From Geothrix sp. (GTDB lineage Bacteria > Acidobacteriota > Holophagae > Holophagales > Holophagaceae), in contig NZ_JAHRYQ010000001.1 in the NCBI RefSeq assembly GCF_020622065.1, positions 1 through 64,000 on the forward strand: a stretch of 64,000 nucleotides of DNA. The letters are read 5' to 3'. Made by a program: the position numbers and the translations under genes. The notes below the pieces were generated by a model. That model had not been told where the DNA came from, did not search any database, and was given only the letters and a program-made list of their open reading frames with translations. Positions 53,986-63,240 of the stretch are shown in pieces. The stretch's first letter is position 1, and each line of letters opens with the position of its first letter.

Positions 53986-53991
53986 TATGCT
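53964..53991 (+). promoter_or_regulatory. Candidate promoter of the S10 operon
   Basis: TTGTAT (53964-53969) and TATGCT (53986-53991) with a 16-base spacer, lying inside and just after the terminator hairpin. Would give a leader of about 85 bases with two hairpins before rpsJ. Confidence 0.4.
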
Positions 53992-54080
53992 GATCAGCCC
54001 TGTCCCTGTCGTTGGGACGGATTTACATGGGCGGTCAGCGCCCCACGTCTATGGACGGTCGCCGTCCCAATGGAGTGAGC

Positions 54081-54407
54081 ATGAAAGACAACATCCGCAT
54101 CCGTTTGCGTGCCTTCGACCACCGTCTGCTCGATCAGAGCACCCGCGAGATCGTGGACACCGCCAAGCGCACGGGCGCCCAGGTGGCGGGACCGATTCCC
54201 CTCCCCACCCGGACGAACAAGTACACCGTCAACCGTTCCCCCCACGTGGACAAGAAGAGCCGGGACCAGTTCGAGATCCGCACGCACAAGCGGCTGCTCG
54301 ACATCCTGAACCCGACTCAGAACACCGTGGACACTCTCATGCGCCTGGACCTGCCCGCTGGCGTCGACGTGGAGATCAAGGTCTTCAGCCGTCAGGGCAA
54401 CCGGTAG
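54081..54407 (+). CDS. rpsJ: 30S ribosomal protein S10
   Basis: 108 residues from ATG 54081 ([20 protein letters not shown]) with GGAGTGAG upstream; ORF extensions to 54012 are non-homologous. Contains [20 protein letters not shown], the long loop that reaches the head of the 30S. It is also NusE in antitermination. First gene of the S10 operon. Confidence 0.96.
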   Translation: MKDNIRIRLRAFDHRLLDQSTREIVDTAKRTGAQVAGPIPLPTRTNKYTVNRSPHVDKKSRDQFEIRTHKRLLDILNPTQNTVDTLMRLDLPAGVDVEIKVFSRQGNR

Positions 54408-54421
54408 AGGGGGGAGAAAAC

Positions 54422-55048
54422 ATGTCCAAAGGAATCATCGGAAAGAAGCTGGGGATGACCCAGATCTTCAATGAGCAGGGCCAGATCGTCCCCGTGACGG
54501 TCATCCAGGCCGGCCCCTGCGTGGTCGTGCAGCGCAAGACCTCCGCGAAGGATGGCTACGAGGCCGTCCAGATCGGATTCGTCGACCCCAATGGCGGCAA
54601 GCGCGCCTCCAAGGCCGAGAAGGGCCACTGCGAGAAGCTGGGCGTCGCCCCGGTCCGCGTGCTCCGCGAGATCAAGGTTGATGCCTCCGACGCCGCCAAG
54701 CCCGGCGACAGCGTCCTGGCCAGCGCCTTCGAGGCGAAGACCAAGGTCAATGTCACCGGCATCAGCAAGGGCAAGGGTTTCGCCGGCGTCATCAAGCGGC
54801 ACCACTTCGCCGGTGGCCGTGCGACCCACGGCTCCATGTTCCACCGCGCGCCTGGCTCCATCGGCCAGTCCAGCTATCCCAGCCGCGTGTTCCCCGGGAT
54901 GCGCATGGCCGGCCACATGGGCGATGCCCAGGTGACCGTCCGCAACCTGGAGATCGCGAAGGTGGATGTCGAGAACAACCTGCTGCTCATCAAGGGCGCC
55001 GTCCCCGGCCCCAAGGGTGGGTACATCGTCATCAAGCAGGAGGCCTAG
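54422..55048 (+). CDS. rplC: 50S ribosomal protein L3
   Basis: 208 residues from ATG 54422 ([20 protein letters not shown]) with GGGGAG upstream. Contains [20 protein letters not shown] with the loop that nears the peptidyl transferase centre. Fifteen bases after rpsJ and one base before rplD. Confidence 0.97.
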   Translation: MSKGIIGKKLGMTQIFNEQGQIVPVTVIQAGPCVVVQRKTSAKDGYEAVQIGFVDPNGGKRASKAEKGHCEKLGVAPVRVLREIKVDASDAAKPGDSVLASAFEAKTKVNVTGISKGKGFAGVIKRHHFAGGRATHGSMFHRAPGSIGQSSYPSRVFPGMRMAGHMGDAQVTVRNLEIAKVDVENNLLLIKGAVPGPKGGYIVIKQEA

Positions 55049-55049
55049 G

Positions 55050-55685
55050 ATGGCAGCGTTCCAGCACCCCGTCGTCAATCTCGAGAACAAGCCCGCGGGC
55101 ACTGTTGAGTTGTTGGCCGAAGTCTTCAAGCTCGAGGATGTGAACCAGCACCTGATCTGGGAAGCGGTCCGCCACTTCCTGGCCAAGCGCCGCGCCGGCA
55201 CCGCCAAGACCAAGGACAAGTGGGAAGTGAGCGGCTCCGGCAAGAAGCTCTGGAAGCAGAAGGGCACCGGCCGCGCCCGCGTGGGCTCCATCCGCAGCCC
55301 GCTGTGGAAGGGCGGCGGCACCACCCACGGTCCGCACCCCCGCTCCTATGACTACGCCTTCCCCAAGAAGGCCCGTCGCGCCGCCCTGCGCAACGCGCTG
55401 TCCGCCAAGTTGGCGAGCGGCCAGATCGTGGTGGTCGAGAACTGGGATGTGACATCCCACAAGACCAAGTCCCTGATCCAGACCCTCGGCAAGCTCGGCG
55501 TGACCGGTTCGGCGCTCCTCGTGGGCACCGAGGCCAGCGAGAAGCTCTCCATGGCCGCCGGCAACAACCCCAAGCTGCAGACGATCGAGAGCCTGGGCGT
55601 CAATGTCTATGAGCTCCTCAAGTACGACCAGGTGATCTTCTCCAAGGAAGCCGTCCTGGCCCTCCAGGAAGTGGTGAAGCCATGA
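55050..55685 (+). CDS. rplD: 50S ribosomal protein L4
   Basis: 211 residues from ATG 55050 (MAAFQHPVVNLENKPAGTVE). Tunnel-lining loop in KKLWKQKGTGRARVGSIRSP. In E. coli L4 represses the S10 operon; a similar leader-based control is not evident here. Stop overlaps rplW ATG. Confidence 0.96.
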   Translation: MAAFQHPVVNLENKPAGTVELLAEVFKLEDVNQHLIWEAVRHFLAKRRAGTAKTKDKWEVSGSGKKLWKQKGTGRARVGSIRSPLWKGGGTTHGPHPRSYDYAFPKKARRAALRNALSAKLASGQIVVVENWDVTSHKTKSLIQTLGKLGVTGSALLVGTEASEKLSMAAGNNPKLQTIESLGVNVYELLKYDQVIFSKEAVLALQEVVKP

Positions 55686-55957
55686 CCAAGATCTTCGATG
55701 TGATCCGCAAGCCCCTTCTCACTGAAAAGGGCCAGATCCTCCGGGAGAAGAACATCCAGGTGTTCGAAGTGGCCACCTGGGCCACCAAGCACCAGATCAA
55801 GGAAGCCGTGGAGCTCCTGCTCCAGTCCAAGGTGAAGGGCATCCGCACCGTGCGGATCCCCAGCCGGACCAAGCGTCTGGGCCGTTTCGTGGGGACTTCC
55901 AGCCCCCGCAAGAAGGCCTATGTCGAACTCGTCGAGGGCGCGCCCGCGTCCGAATAA
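55682..55957 (+). CDS. rplW: 50S ribosomal protein L23
   Basis: 91 residues. MTKIFDVIRKPLLTEKGQIL and VKGIRTVRIPSRTKRLGRF are typical. Located at the exit of the peptide tunnel, where signal recognition particle and trigger factor dock. ATGA overlap with rplD; 75 bases before rplB. Confidence 0.96.
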   Translation: MTKIFDVIRKPLLTEKGQILREKNIQVFEVATWATKHQIKEAVELLLQSKVKGIRTVRIPSRTKRLGRFVGTSSPRKKAYVELVEGAPASE

Positions 55958-56032
55958 GGCGACTTCATGGCGGACGGAAAAGCTTTGCCCACTATCGCCC
56001 GCCCCTTTCAACCCTGAGGCAAGAGGACAACC

Positions 56033-56854
56033 ATGAGCATCAAGCAGCTCAAGCCCACGACCCCCGGTCAGCGCGGCATGTCCAAGTTCGGCTTCGAGGA
56101 AATCACCACGGACACGCCTGAGCGTTCGTTGATTGCCAAGAAGAACCGCACTGGCGGCCGTTCCAACACCGGCCGGATCACCACTCGCCACATCGGCGGT
56201 GGCCACAAGCGCCAGTACCGCATCATCGACTTCAAGCGCAACAAGCTCGAGGTGCCCGCCAAGGTGGCCACCATCGAGTACGATCCCAACCGCACCGCCC
56301 GCATCGCCCTGCTGGTCTATGCGGATGGCGAGAAGCGCTACATCCTGGCCCCCGATGGCCTGGAAGTGGGCCGCACCGTGGTGGCCGGCAAGAACGCCGA
56401 CATCCTGGTGGGCAACGCGCTTCCCCTGCGGAACATTCCCGTGGGCAACACCGTTCACAACATCGAGATGAAGCCCGGCAAGGGCGGCCAGATCGCCCGC
56501 GCCGCCGGCACATTCGCCCAGCTCGTGGCCAAGGAAGACGACTACGCCCAGCTCCGCATGCCCTCTGGTGAGATCCGCAAGATCCACCTCGAGTGCTACG
56601 CGACCATCGGCACCGTCGGCAACCTGCAGCACGAGAACATCCAGATCGGCAAGGCCGGCCGCACCCGCTGGAAGGGCATCCGCCCGACCGTCCGCGGCGT
56701 GGTCATGAACCCCGTCGACCACCCGCACGGTGGTGGCGAGGGCCGCACCTCCGGTGGCCGTCACCCCGTGACGCCCTGGGGCCAGCCGACTCGTGGCTAC
56801 AAGACCCGTGGCAACCGTCGCACGGACAAGTTCATCGTCAAGCGGATCAACTAG
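56033..56854 (+). CDS. rplB: 50S ribosomal protein L2
   Basis: 273 residues. Contains the conserved [19 protein letters not shown] segment and the C-terminal [20 protein letters not shown] loop with the peptidyl-transferase-site histidine. GAGGACAACC precedes the ATG. Confidence 0.98.
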   Translation: MSIKQLKPTTPGQRGMSKFGFEEITTDTPERSLIAKKNRTGGRSNTGRITTRHIGGGHKRQYRIIDFKRNKLEVPAKVATIEYDPNRTARIALLVYADGEKRYILAPDGLEVGRTVVAGKNADILVGNALPLRNIPVGNTVHNIEMKPGKGGQIARAAGTFAQLVAKEDDYAQLRMPSGEIRKIHLECYATIGTVGNLQHENIQIGKAGRTRWKGIRPTVRGVVMNPVDHPHGGGEGRTSGGRHPVTPWGQPTRGYKTRGNRRTDKFIVKRIN

Positions 56855-56865
56855 GAGACACGACA

Positions 56866-57150
56866 ATGGCACGATCCCTGAAAAAAGGCCCGTTCATTGA
56901 CGCCCACCTCCAGAAGAAGGTGGAAGTTGCCCAGGCGGCCAACGACAAGCGCGTGATCAAGACCTGGTCCCGCCGGTCGACGGTCGTCCCGCAGATGATC
57001 GGACTGACCCTCGCCGTGCACAACGGCAACAAGTTCATTCCCGTGTATGTCACTGAGAACATGATCGGCCACAAGCTCGGCGAATTTTCGCTGACCCGCA
57101 CCTTCAAGGGTCACGCCGGCAAGTCCGATTCCAAGGCGAAGGGGAAGTAG
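56866..57150 (+). CDS. rpsS: 30S ribosomal protein S19
   Basis: 94 residues, [20 protein letters not shown], with the conserved [20 protein letters not shown] core. Located in the 30S head. AGGAGACACGACA precedes the ATG; two bases separate it from rplV. Confidence 0.97.
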   Translation: MARSLKKGPFIDAHLQKKVEVAQAANDKRVIKTWSRRSTVVPQMIGLTLAVHNGNKFIPVYVTENMIGHKLGEFSLTRTFKGHAGKSDSKAKGK

Positions 57151-57152
57151 CG

Positions 57153-57509
57153 ATGGCTGAGATCGTTTCCACCGCCACCGTTCGCCACCTGCGCGGCTCG
57201 GCCCAGAAGGCCCGCCTCGTGGTGGACCTGATCCGCGGCAAGCATGTCGGCGAGGCCCAGTGGGTGCTCGCGCAGGCCAAGAAGTACGCTGCCGCCCCCA
57301 TCCGCAAGCTTCTCGATTCCGCCGTGGCCAACGCCATCGACAAGAATCCCTCCGTCAACCCGGACGAGCTTCTGGTGAAGACCGCCTTCGTGGACGAGGG
57401 CTTCCGCATGAAGCGCGTCCGCCCCGCCCCCATGGGCCGCGCCTACCGGGTCCAGAAGCGCACCTGCCATATCACCATCCAGCTCGCGTCCGCGGCCGGG
57501 GAGGAGTAG
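57153..57509 (+). CDS. rplV: 50S ribosomal protein L22
   Basis: 118 residues. [20 protein letters not shown], ending in the tunnel beta-hairpin [20 protein letters not shown] and ITIQLA. Lines the exit tunnel. Two bases before rpsC. Confidence 0.97.
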   Translation: MAEIVSTATVRHLRGSAQKARLVVDLIRGKHVGEAQWVLAQAKKYAAAPIRKLLDSAVANAIDKNPSVNPDELLVKTAFVDEGFRMKRVRPAPMGRAYRVQKRTCHITIQLASAAGEE

Positions 57510-57511
57510 TC

Positions 57512-58159
57512 ATGGGTCAGAAGGTCCACCCGTACGGGTTCCGCCTCATCTACCAGAAGAACTGGCACAGCAAGTGGTTCTCCAAGCGCGACTACGCCAC
57601 GCTGCTCCACGAGGACATCAAGCTCCGCCGCGAACTGAAGAAGCAGCTGCACAGCCTCAACGCGATGGTTTCGAAGATCGACATCGAGCGCGCGGCCGAC
57701 AAGGTCACCGTTCGCATCTACACCGCCCGCCCCGGCATTGTCATCGGCCGCAAGGGTGCTGAGATCGACAAGCTCCGCGAGGACCTGCAGAAGCGCCTGA
57801 ACCGTCCCGTGTCCGTGGACATCCAGGAGATCAAGAAGCCCGAAGTGGATGCCCAGCTCGTGGCCGAGGGCGTCGCCCAGCAGCTCGAGCGCCGCATTGC
57901 CTTCCGTCGCGCCATGCGCAAGGCGGAAGAGGCTGCGATCCGCTTCGGCGCCAAGGGTTTCAAGATCAAGGTCGCCGGCCGCCTGAATGGCGCGGAGATC
58001 GCCCGGACCGAGGATTACCTCTCCGGCCAGATGCCCCTGCAGACCATCCGCGCGGGCGTTGACTACGGTTTTGCCGAGGCCCATACGACCTACGGGATCA
58101 TCGGCATCAAGGTTTGGGTGAATCTGGGCGACCAGGTTGCCGAGACCGTGAAGCGCTGA
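57512..58159 (+). CDS. rpsC: 30S ribosomal protein S3
   Basis: 215 residues from ATG 57512 ([20 protein letters not shown]). Contains a KH domain with [17 protein letters not shown] and the C-terminal VWVNLGD. Forms the mRNA entry site. The open frame upstream to 57260 is read-through of rplV in another frame. Confidence 0.97.
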   Translation: MGQKVHPYGFRLIYQKNWHSKWFSKRDYATLLHEDIKLRRELKKQLHSLNAMVSKIDIERAADKVTVRIYTARPGIVIGRKGAEIDKLREDLQKRLNRPVSVDIQEIKKPEVDAQLVAEGVAQQLERRIAFRRAMRKAEEAAIRFGAKGFKIKVAGRLNGAEIARTEDYLSGQMPLQTIRAGVDYGFAEAHTTYGIIGIKVWVNLGDQVAETVKR

Positions 58160-58168
58160 GGTGAATCC

Positions 58169-58588
58169 ATGCTGATGCCCAAGAAGGTCAAGAACCGTAA
58201 AACCCAGAAGGGCCGCACCCGCGGCGTCGCCACCCGTGGCAACGATCTCGCTTTCGGCGATTTCGGCCTCAAGGCGATGGAGCATTGCTGGCTCACCAAC
58301 CGTGAGATCGAAGCTGCCCGTATCGCCATGACCCGCCACATCAAGCGCGGCGGCAAGATCTGGATCCGCATCTTCCCCGATCGTCCCACCACCTCGAAGC
58401 CCGCGGAAACCCGCATGGGCTCCGGCAAGGGGGCTCCGGACGGCTGGGTGGCGGTGATCCGCCCCGGACGCATCCTCTTCGAGATGGAGGGCGTGACCGA
58501 GGAAATCGCACGCGAGGCCCTGCGCCTGGCCCAGATGAAGCTGTCCGTGGCGTCCGAGTTCGTCAGCCGCACGCCGCCGGAGGAGTGA
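58169..58588 (+). CDS. rplP: 50S ribosomal protein L16
   Basis: 139 residues. [20 protein letters not shown], the [20 protein letters not shown] core and the [20 protein letters not shown] loop. Contacts the aminoacyl-tRNA site. Five bases before rpmC. Confidence 0.97.
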   Translation: MLMPKKVKNRKTQKGRTRGVATRGNDLAFGDFGLKAMEHCWLTNREIEAARIAMTRHIKRGGKIWIRIFPDRPTTSKPAETRMGSGKGAPDGWVAVIRPGRILFEMEGVTEEIAREALRLAQMKLSVASEFVSRTPPEE

Positions 58589-58593
58589 GAGCC

Positions 58594-58794
58594 ATGACCA
58601 AGAAGAACCCCTTTTCCGATTTGACCGGCAAGAGCGTCGAGGAGCTGGCGCAACTGGAGGCCGAACTGGCCGCCAAGCGCTTCACCCTCCGCTTCCAGCA
58701 CGCCGTGGGCCAGGTCGAGAACACCGCCGAGATCCGCAAGACTCGCCGTGAACTCGCCCGCGTCAAGACGGCCCTGGCCACGAAGCTGGCCTAG
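58594..58794 (+). CDS. rpmC: 50S ribosomal protein L29
   Basis: 66 residues from ATG 58594 ([20 protein letters not shown]). Two-helix hairpin with the [20 protein letters not shown] segment. A GTG nine bases upstream would add three residues but sits inside the Shine-Dalgarno. Confidence 0.94.
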   Translation: MTKKNPFSDLTGKSVEELAQLEAELAAKRFTLRFQHAVGQVENTAEIRKTRRELARVKTALATKLA

Positions 58795-58802
58795 GAGATC
58801 CC

Positions 58803-59060
58803 ATGAGCCTCGAAAACAAGATGATTCGTAACGGCGTGGTGGTCTCCAACAAGGCCGACAAGACGGTGGTGGTGAAGGTGGAGCGCAAGTTCCAGCACCC
58901 GCTCTACCACCGCACGGTCAAGCAGACTGCCAAGTTCATGGCCCACGATGAGACCAACGCCTGCGCCATCGGCGATGTGGTCAAGATCGTGGAGACCCGC
59001 CCCCTTTCCAAGCGCAAGCGCTGGATGGTCCTCGAGATCCTCCAGAAGGCCGGCGAGTAA
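58803..59060 (+). CDS. rpsQ: 30S ribosomal protein S17
   Basis: 85 residues. OB-fold protein, with [20 protein letters not shown] and the [17 protein letters not shown]-terminus. A primary 16S rRNA binder. Confidence 0.96.
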   Translation: MSLENKMIRNGVVVSNKADKTVVVKVERKFQHPLYHRTVKQTAKFMAHDETNACAIGDVVKIVETRPLSKRKRWMVLEILQKAGE

Positions 59061-59069
59061 GGAGCTCAC

Positions 59070-59438
59070 ATGATCCAGATGGGAACCATGCTCACCGTCG
59101 CCGACAACTCCGGCGCCAAGAAGATCTGCTGCATCCTGCCCCTGGGCGGTGGTGTGGGCAAGATCGCCCAGCTTGGCGATGTCATCACCGCCTCCGTCAA
59201 GGAAGCGATCCCCGGTGGCACCGTCAAGAAGAAGGCCGTCGTCCAGGCCGTGATCGTCCGCCAGCGCAAGGCCTACCGCCGCAAGGACGGCTCCTACATC
59301 CGCTTCGACGAGAACGCCGCCGTCATCATCAAGAAGGATGGCGAGCCCGTCGGCACCCGCGTGTTCGGCCCTGTGGCCCGCGAACTGCGTGAGCGGAAGT
59401 ACATGAAGATCGTCTCCCTCGCCCCTGAGGTGCTGTAA
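59070..59438 (+). CDS. rplN: 50S ribosomal protein L14
   Basis: 122 residues, canonical. [31 protein letters not shown] and [20 protein letters not shown]. Binds 23S rRNA near the subunit interface. Its stop overlaps the rplX ATG (TAATG at 59436-59440). Confidence 0.97.
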   Translation: MIQMGTMLTVADNSGAKKICCILPLGGGVGKIAQLGDVITASVKEAIPGGTVKKKAVVQAVIVRQRKAYRRKDGSYIRFDENAAVIIKKDGEPVGTRVFGPVARELRERKYMKIVSLAPEVL

Positions 59439-59716
59439 TGGAAGCCACCACCACCAAGATGAAGCTCAAGAAGGGCGATCAGATCGTCGTCATCGCCGGC
59501 AAGGAGAAGGGCAAGACCGGGACCATTTCCAAGGTCAGCCCCGCCACCAACCATGTGGTCGTCGCCGGTCTGAACATGATCAAGAAGGCCACCAAGCCGA
59601 ACGCCCAGACGGGCGAGGGCGGCGGGATTGTGGAGAAGGAGGCCCCCATCCACGCCTCCAATGTCATGCTCCTCGACCCCAAAACCGGCAAGGGCACCCG
59701 CCACCGTTCCAAGTAA
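59438..59716 (+). CDS. rplX: 50S ribosomal protein L24
   Basis: 92 residues, with the KOW motif [20 protein letters not shown] and [14 protein letters not shown]. Initiates 50S assembly. The usual C-terminal RVGF.....K.R..KK is shortened to [16 protein letters not shown] 188-base gap separates it from rplE. Confidence 0.95.
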   Translation: MEATTTKMKLKKGDQIVVIAGKEKGKTGTISKVSPATNHVVVAGLNMIKKATKPNAQTGEGGGIVEKEAPIHASNVMLLDPKTGKGTRHRSK

Positions 59717-59904
59717 GCCGCTTCCCATCCTCCCGCTTCCGTGGGAGGATGGTCGTTCTGCCCCGTGCGCGGGGTGGAGATCCACGGCGCATCCTGCGCC
59801 ATGACAACTAGAGGTTGGGGGGAAACGGGCCGGACCGCCGTCCCAAGCCCCCTCGCTCTCCCGAACCCCTGGGGCATAGCCGCCTCACGGAAATGGAGGA
59901 ATCC
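59717..59904 (+). other. 188-base gap inside the spc operon with a 10-bp hairpin
   Basis: CCATCCTCCC (59725-59734), 8-base loop, GGGAGGATGG (59743-59752), followed by TCGTTCTG. Further downstream CGGGCCGGACCG-type GC-rich sequence but no supportable ORF. Intrinsic termination is unlikely without a T-run. The hairpin may control or process the long ribosomal mRNA. Confidence 0.6.
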
Positions 59905-60468
59905 ATGACTGCCACGCAAGGCCACGCGGAGCCCCGCGTCAAGGCTCGCTACCACCAGGAGGTGGTGTCGAAGCTCAAGGAAGAGTTCGCCTTCTCTTCC
60001 GCCATGCAGGTGCCCCGCCTGCAGAAGATCGTCATCAACATGGGCGTCGGCGACGCCATCCAGAACATCAAGGTCCTGGATGTGGCCGTGGACGAGCTGA
60101 CCGCCATCGCCGGCCAGAAGGCCATTGTGCGCAAGGCCAAGAAGAGCGTCGCCCAGTTCAAGCTGCGCGCCGGCATGCCCATCGCCTGCATGGTGACCCT
60201 GCGCGGTCCCCGCATGTGGGAGTTCTTCGACCGCCTGGTGACCCTGTCCCTTCCCCGCGTCCGCGATTTCCGCGGCGTGCCCACCAAGTCCTTCGACGGC
60301 CGCGGCAATTACACGCTGGGCCTGAAGGATCAGCTGATCTTCCAGGAGATCGACTACTCGCGGGTGGACAAGATGAAGGGCATGAACATCACCTTCGTGA
60401 CCACCGCTGCCAACGACGCCGAAGCGCGGGCCCTGCTCGCCCACCTCGGTATGCCCTTCCGCAAATAG
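59905..60468 (+). CDS. rplE: 50S ribosomal protein L5
   Basis: 187 residues from ATG 59905, with ATGGAGGAA upstream; an ATG 12 bases earlier overlaps that ribosome binding site. The N-terminus [20 protein letters not shown] is a few residues longer than usual, followed by [16 protein letters not shown] and [18 protein letters not shown]. Carries 5S rRNA. Confidence 0.96.
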   Translation: MTATQGHAEPRVKARYHQEVVSKLKEEFAFSSAMQVPRLQKIVINMGVGDAIQNIKVLDVAVDELTAIAGQKAIVRKAKKSVAQFKLRAGMPIACMVTLRGPRMWEFFDRLVTLSLPRVRDFRGVPTKSFDGRGNYTLGLKDQLIFQEIDYSRVDKMKGMNITFVTTAANDAEARALLAHLGMPFRK

Positions 60469-60485
60469 CCAAGGAGATCATACCG

Positions 60486-60671
60486 ATGGCCAAGATTTCC
60501 AAAATCGTCAAGGATTCGCGCAAGCCGAAGTTCTCGACCCAGCACCGCAATCGTTGCAAGTGCTGCGGCCGTCCCCGGGGCTACATGCGCAAGTTTGAAC
60601 TCTGCCGTCTGTGCTTCCGCAAGTTCGCCCTCAACGGCGAGCTCCCGGGCGTCCAGAAGTCCAGCTGGTAA
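60486..60671 (+). CDS. rpsN: 30S ribosomal protein S14, zinc-binding type
   Basis: 61 residues ([20 protein letters not shown]). Two CxxC pairs (CKCC and CRLC) form the zinc site of the short type Z form. GGAG lies upstream in the rplE-rpsN gap. Confidence 0.96.
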   Translation: MAKISKIVKDSRKPKFSTQHRNRCKCCGRPRGYMRKFELCRLCFRKFALNGELPGVQKSSW

Positions 60672-60683
60672 GGAGAGGGGACC

Positions 60684-61079
60684 ATGCATACCGATCCCAT
60701 CGCTGACTACCTCACCCGCATCCGTAACGGCATCATGGCCGGTCACGATGCCGTGGTGGTGCCCGCCTCCAAGGTCAAGGCCGGTCTCTGCGGCATCTTG
60801 AAGCAGGAGGGCTACATCCACTCCTTCAAGCAGGTGGAGCACGAGAACCGCGTCTACCTCATCGTCAACCTGAAGTATGTGAAGGATAAGGAGAATGTGA
60901 TCCACGGCCTGCGCCGCGTGTCCCGTCCCGGCCTCCGCATCTACTCCGGCGCGCAGGAGATTCCCGAGGTCCACGGCGGCCTGGGCATTGCCATCCTGTC
61001 CACTCCGAAGGGTCTCCTGACGGGCAAGGACGCCAAGAAGCAGAATGTCGGCGGCGAAGTCCTCGCCCACATCTGGTAA
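60684..61079 (+). CDS. rpsH: 30S ribosomal protein S8
   Basis: 131 residues. [20 protein letters not shown] and the C-terminal [20 protein letters not shown]. In E. coli S8 represses the spc operon by binding the L5 leader; the gap before rplE in this window is a possible counterpart, not shown by sequence. Confidence 0.97.
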   Translation: MHTDPIADYLTRIRNGIMAGHDAVVVPASKVKAGLCGILKQEGYIHSFKQVEHENRVYLIVNLKYVKDKENVIHGLRRVSRPGLRIYSGAQEIPEVHGGLGIAILSTPKGLLTGKDAKKQNVGGEVLAHIW

Positions 61080-61127
61080 CCCATCCTGAAATGGGCGGAG
61101 TCCCCGCCCTCATCTAAGGAATCAACC

Positions 61128-61664
61128 ATGTCTCGAATCGGAAAGAAGCCCGTGACGCTGCCCAAGGGCGTGAAGGTCACAGTCACCGGGTCCGAGGCCG
61201 TCGTCGAGGGCGCCAAGGGCAAGCTCAGCTGCCCGATCCCCGCCGGGATCACGCTCGATGTCCAGGCCGACTCCGTCACCCTCACCCGCATCAACGATGA
61301 GGCCCAGAACCGGGCCTACCACGGCCTCACCCGTGCCCTTCTTGGCAACGCCGTCACCGGCGTCACCGAGGGCTGGAAGAAGGAACTGGACATCGTCGGC
61401 GTGGGCTACAAGGCCGCCATGGACGGCGCCAAGCTCCGCCTGGAGCTGGGCTACAGCCACCCCATCAACTACGAGGCCCCTGCGGGCATCCAGATGGCCG
61501 TCGAAAAGGCCACGCACATCGTCGTGAGCGGCATCGACCGGCAGCTGGTGGGCCAGGTCGCCGCCGACATCCGGAAGTTCCGCAAGCCTGAGCCTTACAA
61601 GGGCAAGGGCGTCATGTACACCGGCGAAGTCATCCGCCGCAAGGCCGGCAAGACCGGGAAGTAA
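61128..61664 (+). CDS. rplF: 50S ribosomal protein L6
   Basis: 178 residues. MSRIGKKPVTLPKGVKVTVT, the GYKAAMDGAKLRLELGYSHP repeat-domain junction and KPEPYKGKGVMYTGEVIRRK. Two related domains, binds near the factor site. Confidence 0.97.
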   Translation: MSRIGKKPVTLPKGVKVTVTGSEAVVEGAKGKLSCPIPAGITLDVQADSVTLTRINDEAQNRAYHGLTRALLGNAVTGVTEGWKKELDIVGVGYKAAMDGAKLRLELGYSHPINYEAPAGIQMAVEKATHIVVSGIDRQLVGQVAADIRKFRKPEPYKGKGVMYTGEVIRRKAGKTGK

Positions 61665-61673
61665 GGGGAACCC

Positions 61674-62036
61674 ATGGCGAACGACATCAACATTCGACGC
61701 GACAAGACCAAGGCCCGCATCCGCGGCCGCGTGAGCGGGACCCCCGAGCGGCCCCGCCTCACCATCTACAAGAGCCTGAAGCGGATCTATGTGCAGGCGG
61801 TGGACGACACCCAGGGCATCACCCTGGCTGCCGCCAGCAGCCTGGAGAAGGACCTCCGCGGTTCCCTGAAGAATGGCGCCAACATCGAGGCCGCCAAGGC
61901 CGTCGGTGCCAGCATCGCCGCCCGTCTCAAGGAGAAGGGCATCACCTCGGTGGTGTTCGACCGGAACGGCTACGTTTACCACGGCCGCGTCAAGGCGCTG
62001 GCTGACAGCGCCCGCGAAGCCGGGCTCCAGTTCTAG
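61674..62036 (+). CDS. rplR: 50S ribosomal protein L18
   Basis: 120 residues. The basic [21 protein letters not shown]-terminus and C-terminal [20 protein letters not shown] are typical. Binds 5S rRNA with L5. Confidence 0.96.
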   Translation: MANDINIRRDKTKARIRGRVSGTPERPRLTIYKSLKRIYVQAVDDTQGITLAAASSLEKDLRGSLKNGANIEAAKAVGASIAARLKEKGITSVVFDRNGYVYHGRVKALADSAREAGLQF

Positions 62037-62045
62037 GGGATGACC

Positions 62046-62570
62046 ATGGCGACTGCAGAGCTCAAAGACAACAAGGAAACCCGCAACTCCGAATCCGGGG
62101 AATTCAAGGACCAGGTCATTTATGTCGGCCGCGTCACCAAGGTGGTGAAGGGGGGCAAGAACTTCTCCTTCTCCGCGCTGGTGGTCGTCGGCGACGGCAA
62201 CGGCAAGGTCGGCTTCGGCCTCGGCAAGGCCCTCGAAGTGCCTTCGGCCATCAAGAAGGGCATCGAGAGCGCCAAGCGCAACATGATCAAGGTTCCCCTC
62301 ACCCCGAACGGCAGCCTGCCGCACCCGGTGACGGGCATCTTCGGCTCCGGCAGCGTGCTGCTGAAGCCGGCTCCCGAGGGCACCGGCATCATCGCCGGCG
62401 CCGCGGTGCGCGCCATCATGGAAGCGGCCGGCGTCCACAATGTGATGACGAAGAGCCTGGGCTCCTCCAACCCCCACAATGTGGTTCGCGCCACATTCGA
62501 GGGTCTGAAGGACCTCATGGATCCCTACACGGTCCTGACCAATCGGGGCCTGGATCAGGCGGAGGTTTAA
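62046..62570 (+). CDS. rpsE: 30S ribosomal protein S5
   Basis: 174 residues from ATG 62046; an ATG at 62040 would sit on the AGGGGA Shine-Dalgarno. DsRBD-like [20 protein letters not shown] and [20 protein letters not shown]. Part of the decoding region and mRNA helicase function of the ribosome. Confidence 0.96.
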   Translation: MATAELKDNKETRNSESGEFKDQVIYVGRVTKVVKGGKNFSFSALVVVGDGNGKVGFGLGKALEVPSAIKKGIESAKRNMIKVPLTPNGSLPHPVTGIFGSGSVLLKPAPEGTGIIAGAAVRAIMEAAGVHNVMTKSLGSSNPHNVVRATFEGLKDLMDPYTVLTNRGLDQAEV

Positions 62571-62571
62571 C

Positions 62572-62769
62572 ATGTCGCAGTTCATCGGCAAGCAGGTGGT
62601 GCTGACCCTCAAGCGCTCCATCATCTGCACCACTCCCAAGCACCGTGCCTTCATGCAGACCCTCGGTCTGAAGCGGCCCGGCGATACCCGCGAATGCGAA
62701 TACACCCCCAATGTCCATGGGATGGTCAAGCTGGTCCCCCATCTCATCGGCGTTCAGGTGAAGGGGTAG
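62572..62769 (+). CDS. rpmD: 50S ribosomal protein L30
   Basis: 65 residues, one base after rpsE. VVLTLKRSIICTTPKHRAFM and GMVKLVPHLIGVQV fit bL30/uL30. Slightly longer than the usual 58-60 with an N-terminal MSQFIGK. Confidence 0.92.
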   Translation: MSQFIGKQVVLTLKRSIICTTPKHRAFMQTLGLKRPGDTRECEYTPNVHGMVKLVPHLIGVQVKG

Positions 62770-62772
62770 ATC

Positions 62773-63234
62773 ATGAAGCTCAACGAACTCCGGCCCGCAG
62801 AGGGCGCCACCAAGTCCCGCAAGCGCCTCGGCCGCGGCAAGGGCTCCGGCCTGGGCAAGACCTCCGGTCGCGGTGAAAAGGGCCAGAAGTCCCGGTCCGG
62901 CTACCGCAGCAAGCGCGGCTTCGAGGGTGGCCAGATGCCCCTCGTCCGCCGTCTGCCCAAGCGCGGCTTCACCAACATCTTCGCTCCCGAAACCAAGGAG
63001 ATCACCCTCAGTCTCATCTCCATCCACTTCAAGGATGGCGAGACGGTCACGCTCGAGGCCCTCCGCGAGAGGAAGCTCGTCAACTCCCGCGTGGAGAAGA
63101 TCGTGGTGCTGGCCAGTGGCGAGCTCACCGCCAAGGTGAATGTCGTCGCCGATCGCATCACCAAGGGCGCCCGGGAAGCCATCCTGGCCAAGGGCGGCAC
63201 CATTCAGGAGCCCGTCGCGAAGTCTGCCGAGTAA
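62773..63234 (+). CDS. rplO: 50S ribosomal protein L15
   Basis: 153 residues. MKLNELRPAEGATKSRKRLG, the Gly-rich GRGKGSGLGKTSGRGEKGQK arm and LVRRLPKRGFTNIF. Late 50S assembly protein. Three bases after rpmD, six before secY. Confidence 0.97.
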   Translation: MKLNELRPAEGATKSRKRLGRGKGSGLGKTSGRGEKGQKSRSGYRSKRGFEGGQMPLVRRLPKRGFTNIFAPETKEITLSLISIHFKDGETVTLEALRERKLVNSRVEKIVVLASGELTAKVNVVADRITKGAREAILAKGGTIQEPVAKSAE

Positions 63235-63240
63235 CGGCCG

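Larger units (their letters stand above)
53768..54080 (+). other. Noncoding gap in place of tuf, with several hairpins
   Basis: 313 bases between fusA and rpsJ with no supportable gene. GGGGG/CCCCC and CACGG/CCGTG hairpins lie at the start, an AT-rich patch at about 53835-53865, then a terminator-like hairpin with a promoter-like pair overlapping it (listed separately). Closer to rpsJ are GTCCC/GGGAC (54001-54018) and GGACGG/CCGTCC (54054-54069) hairpins, possible S10 leader structure. Small ATG frames here are short and unlike known proteins. Confidence 0.7.
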
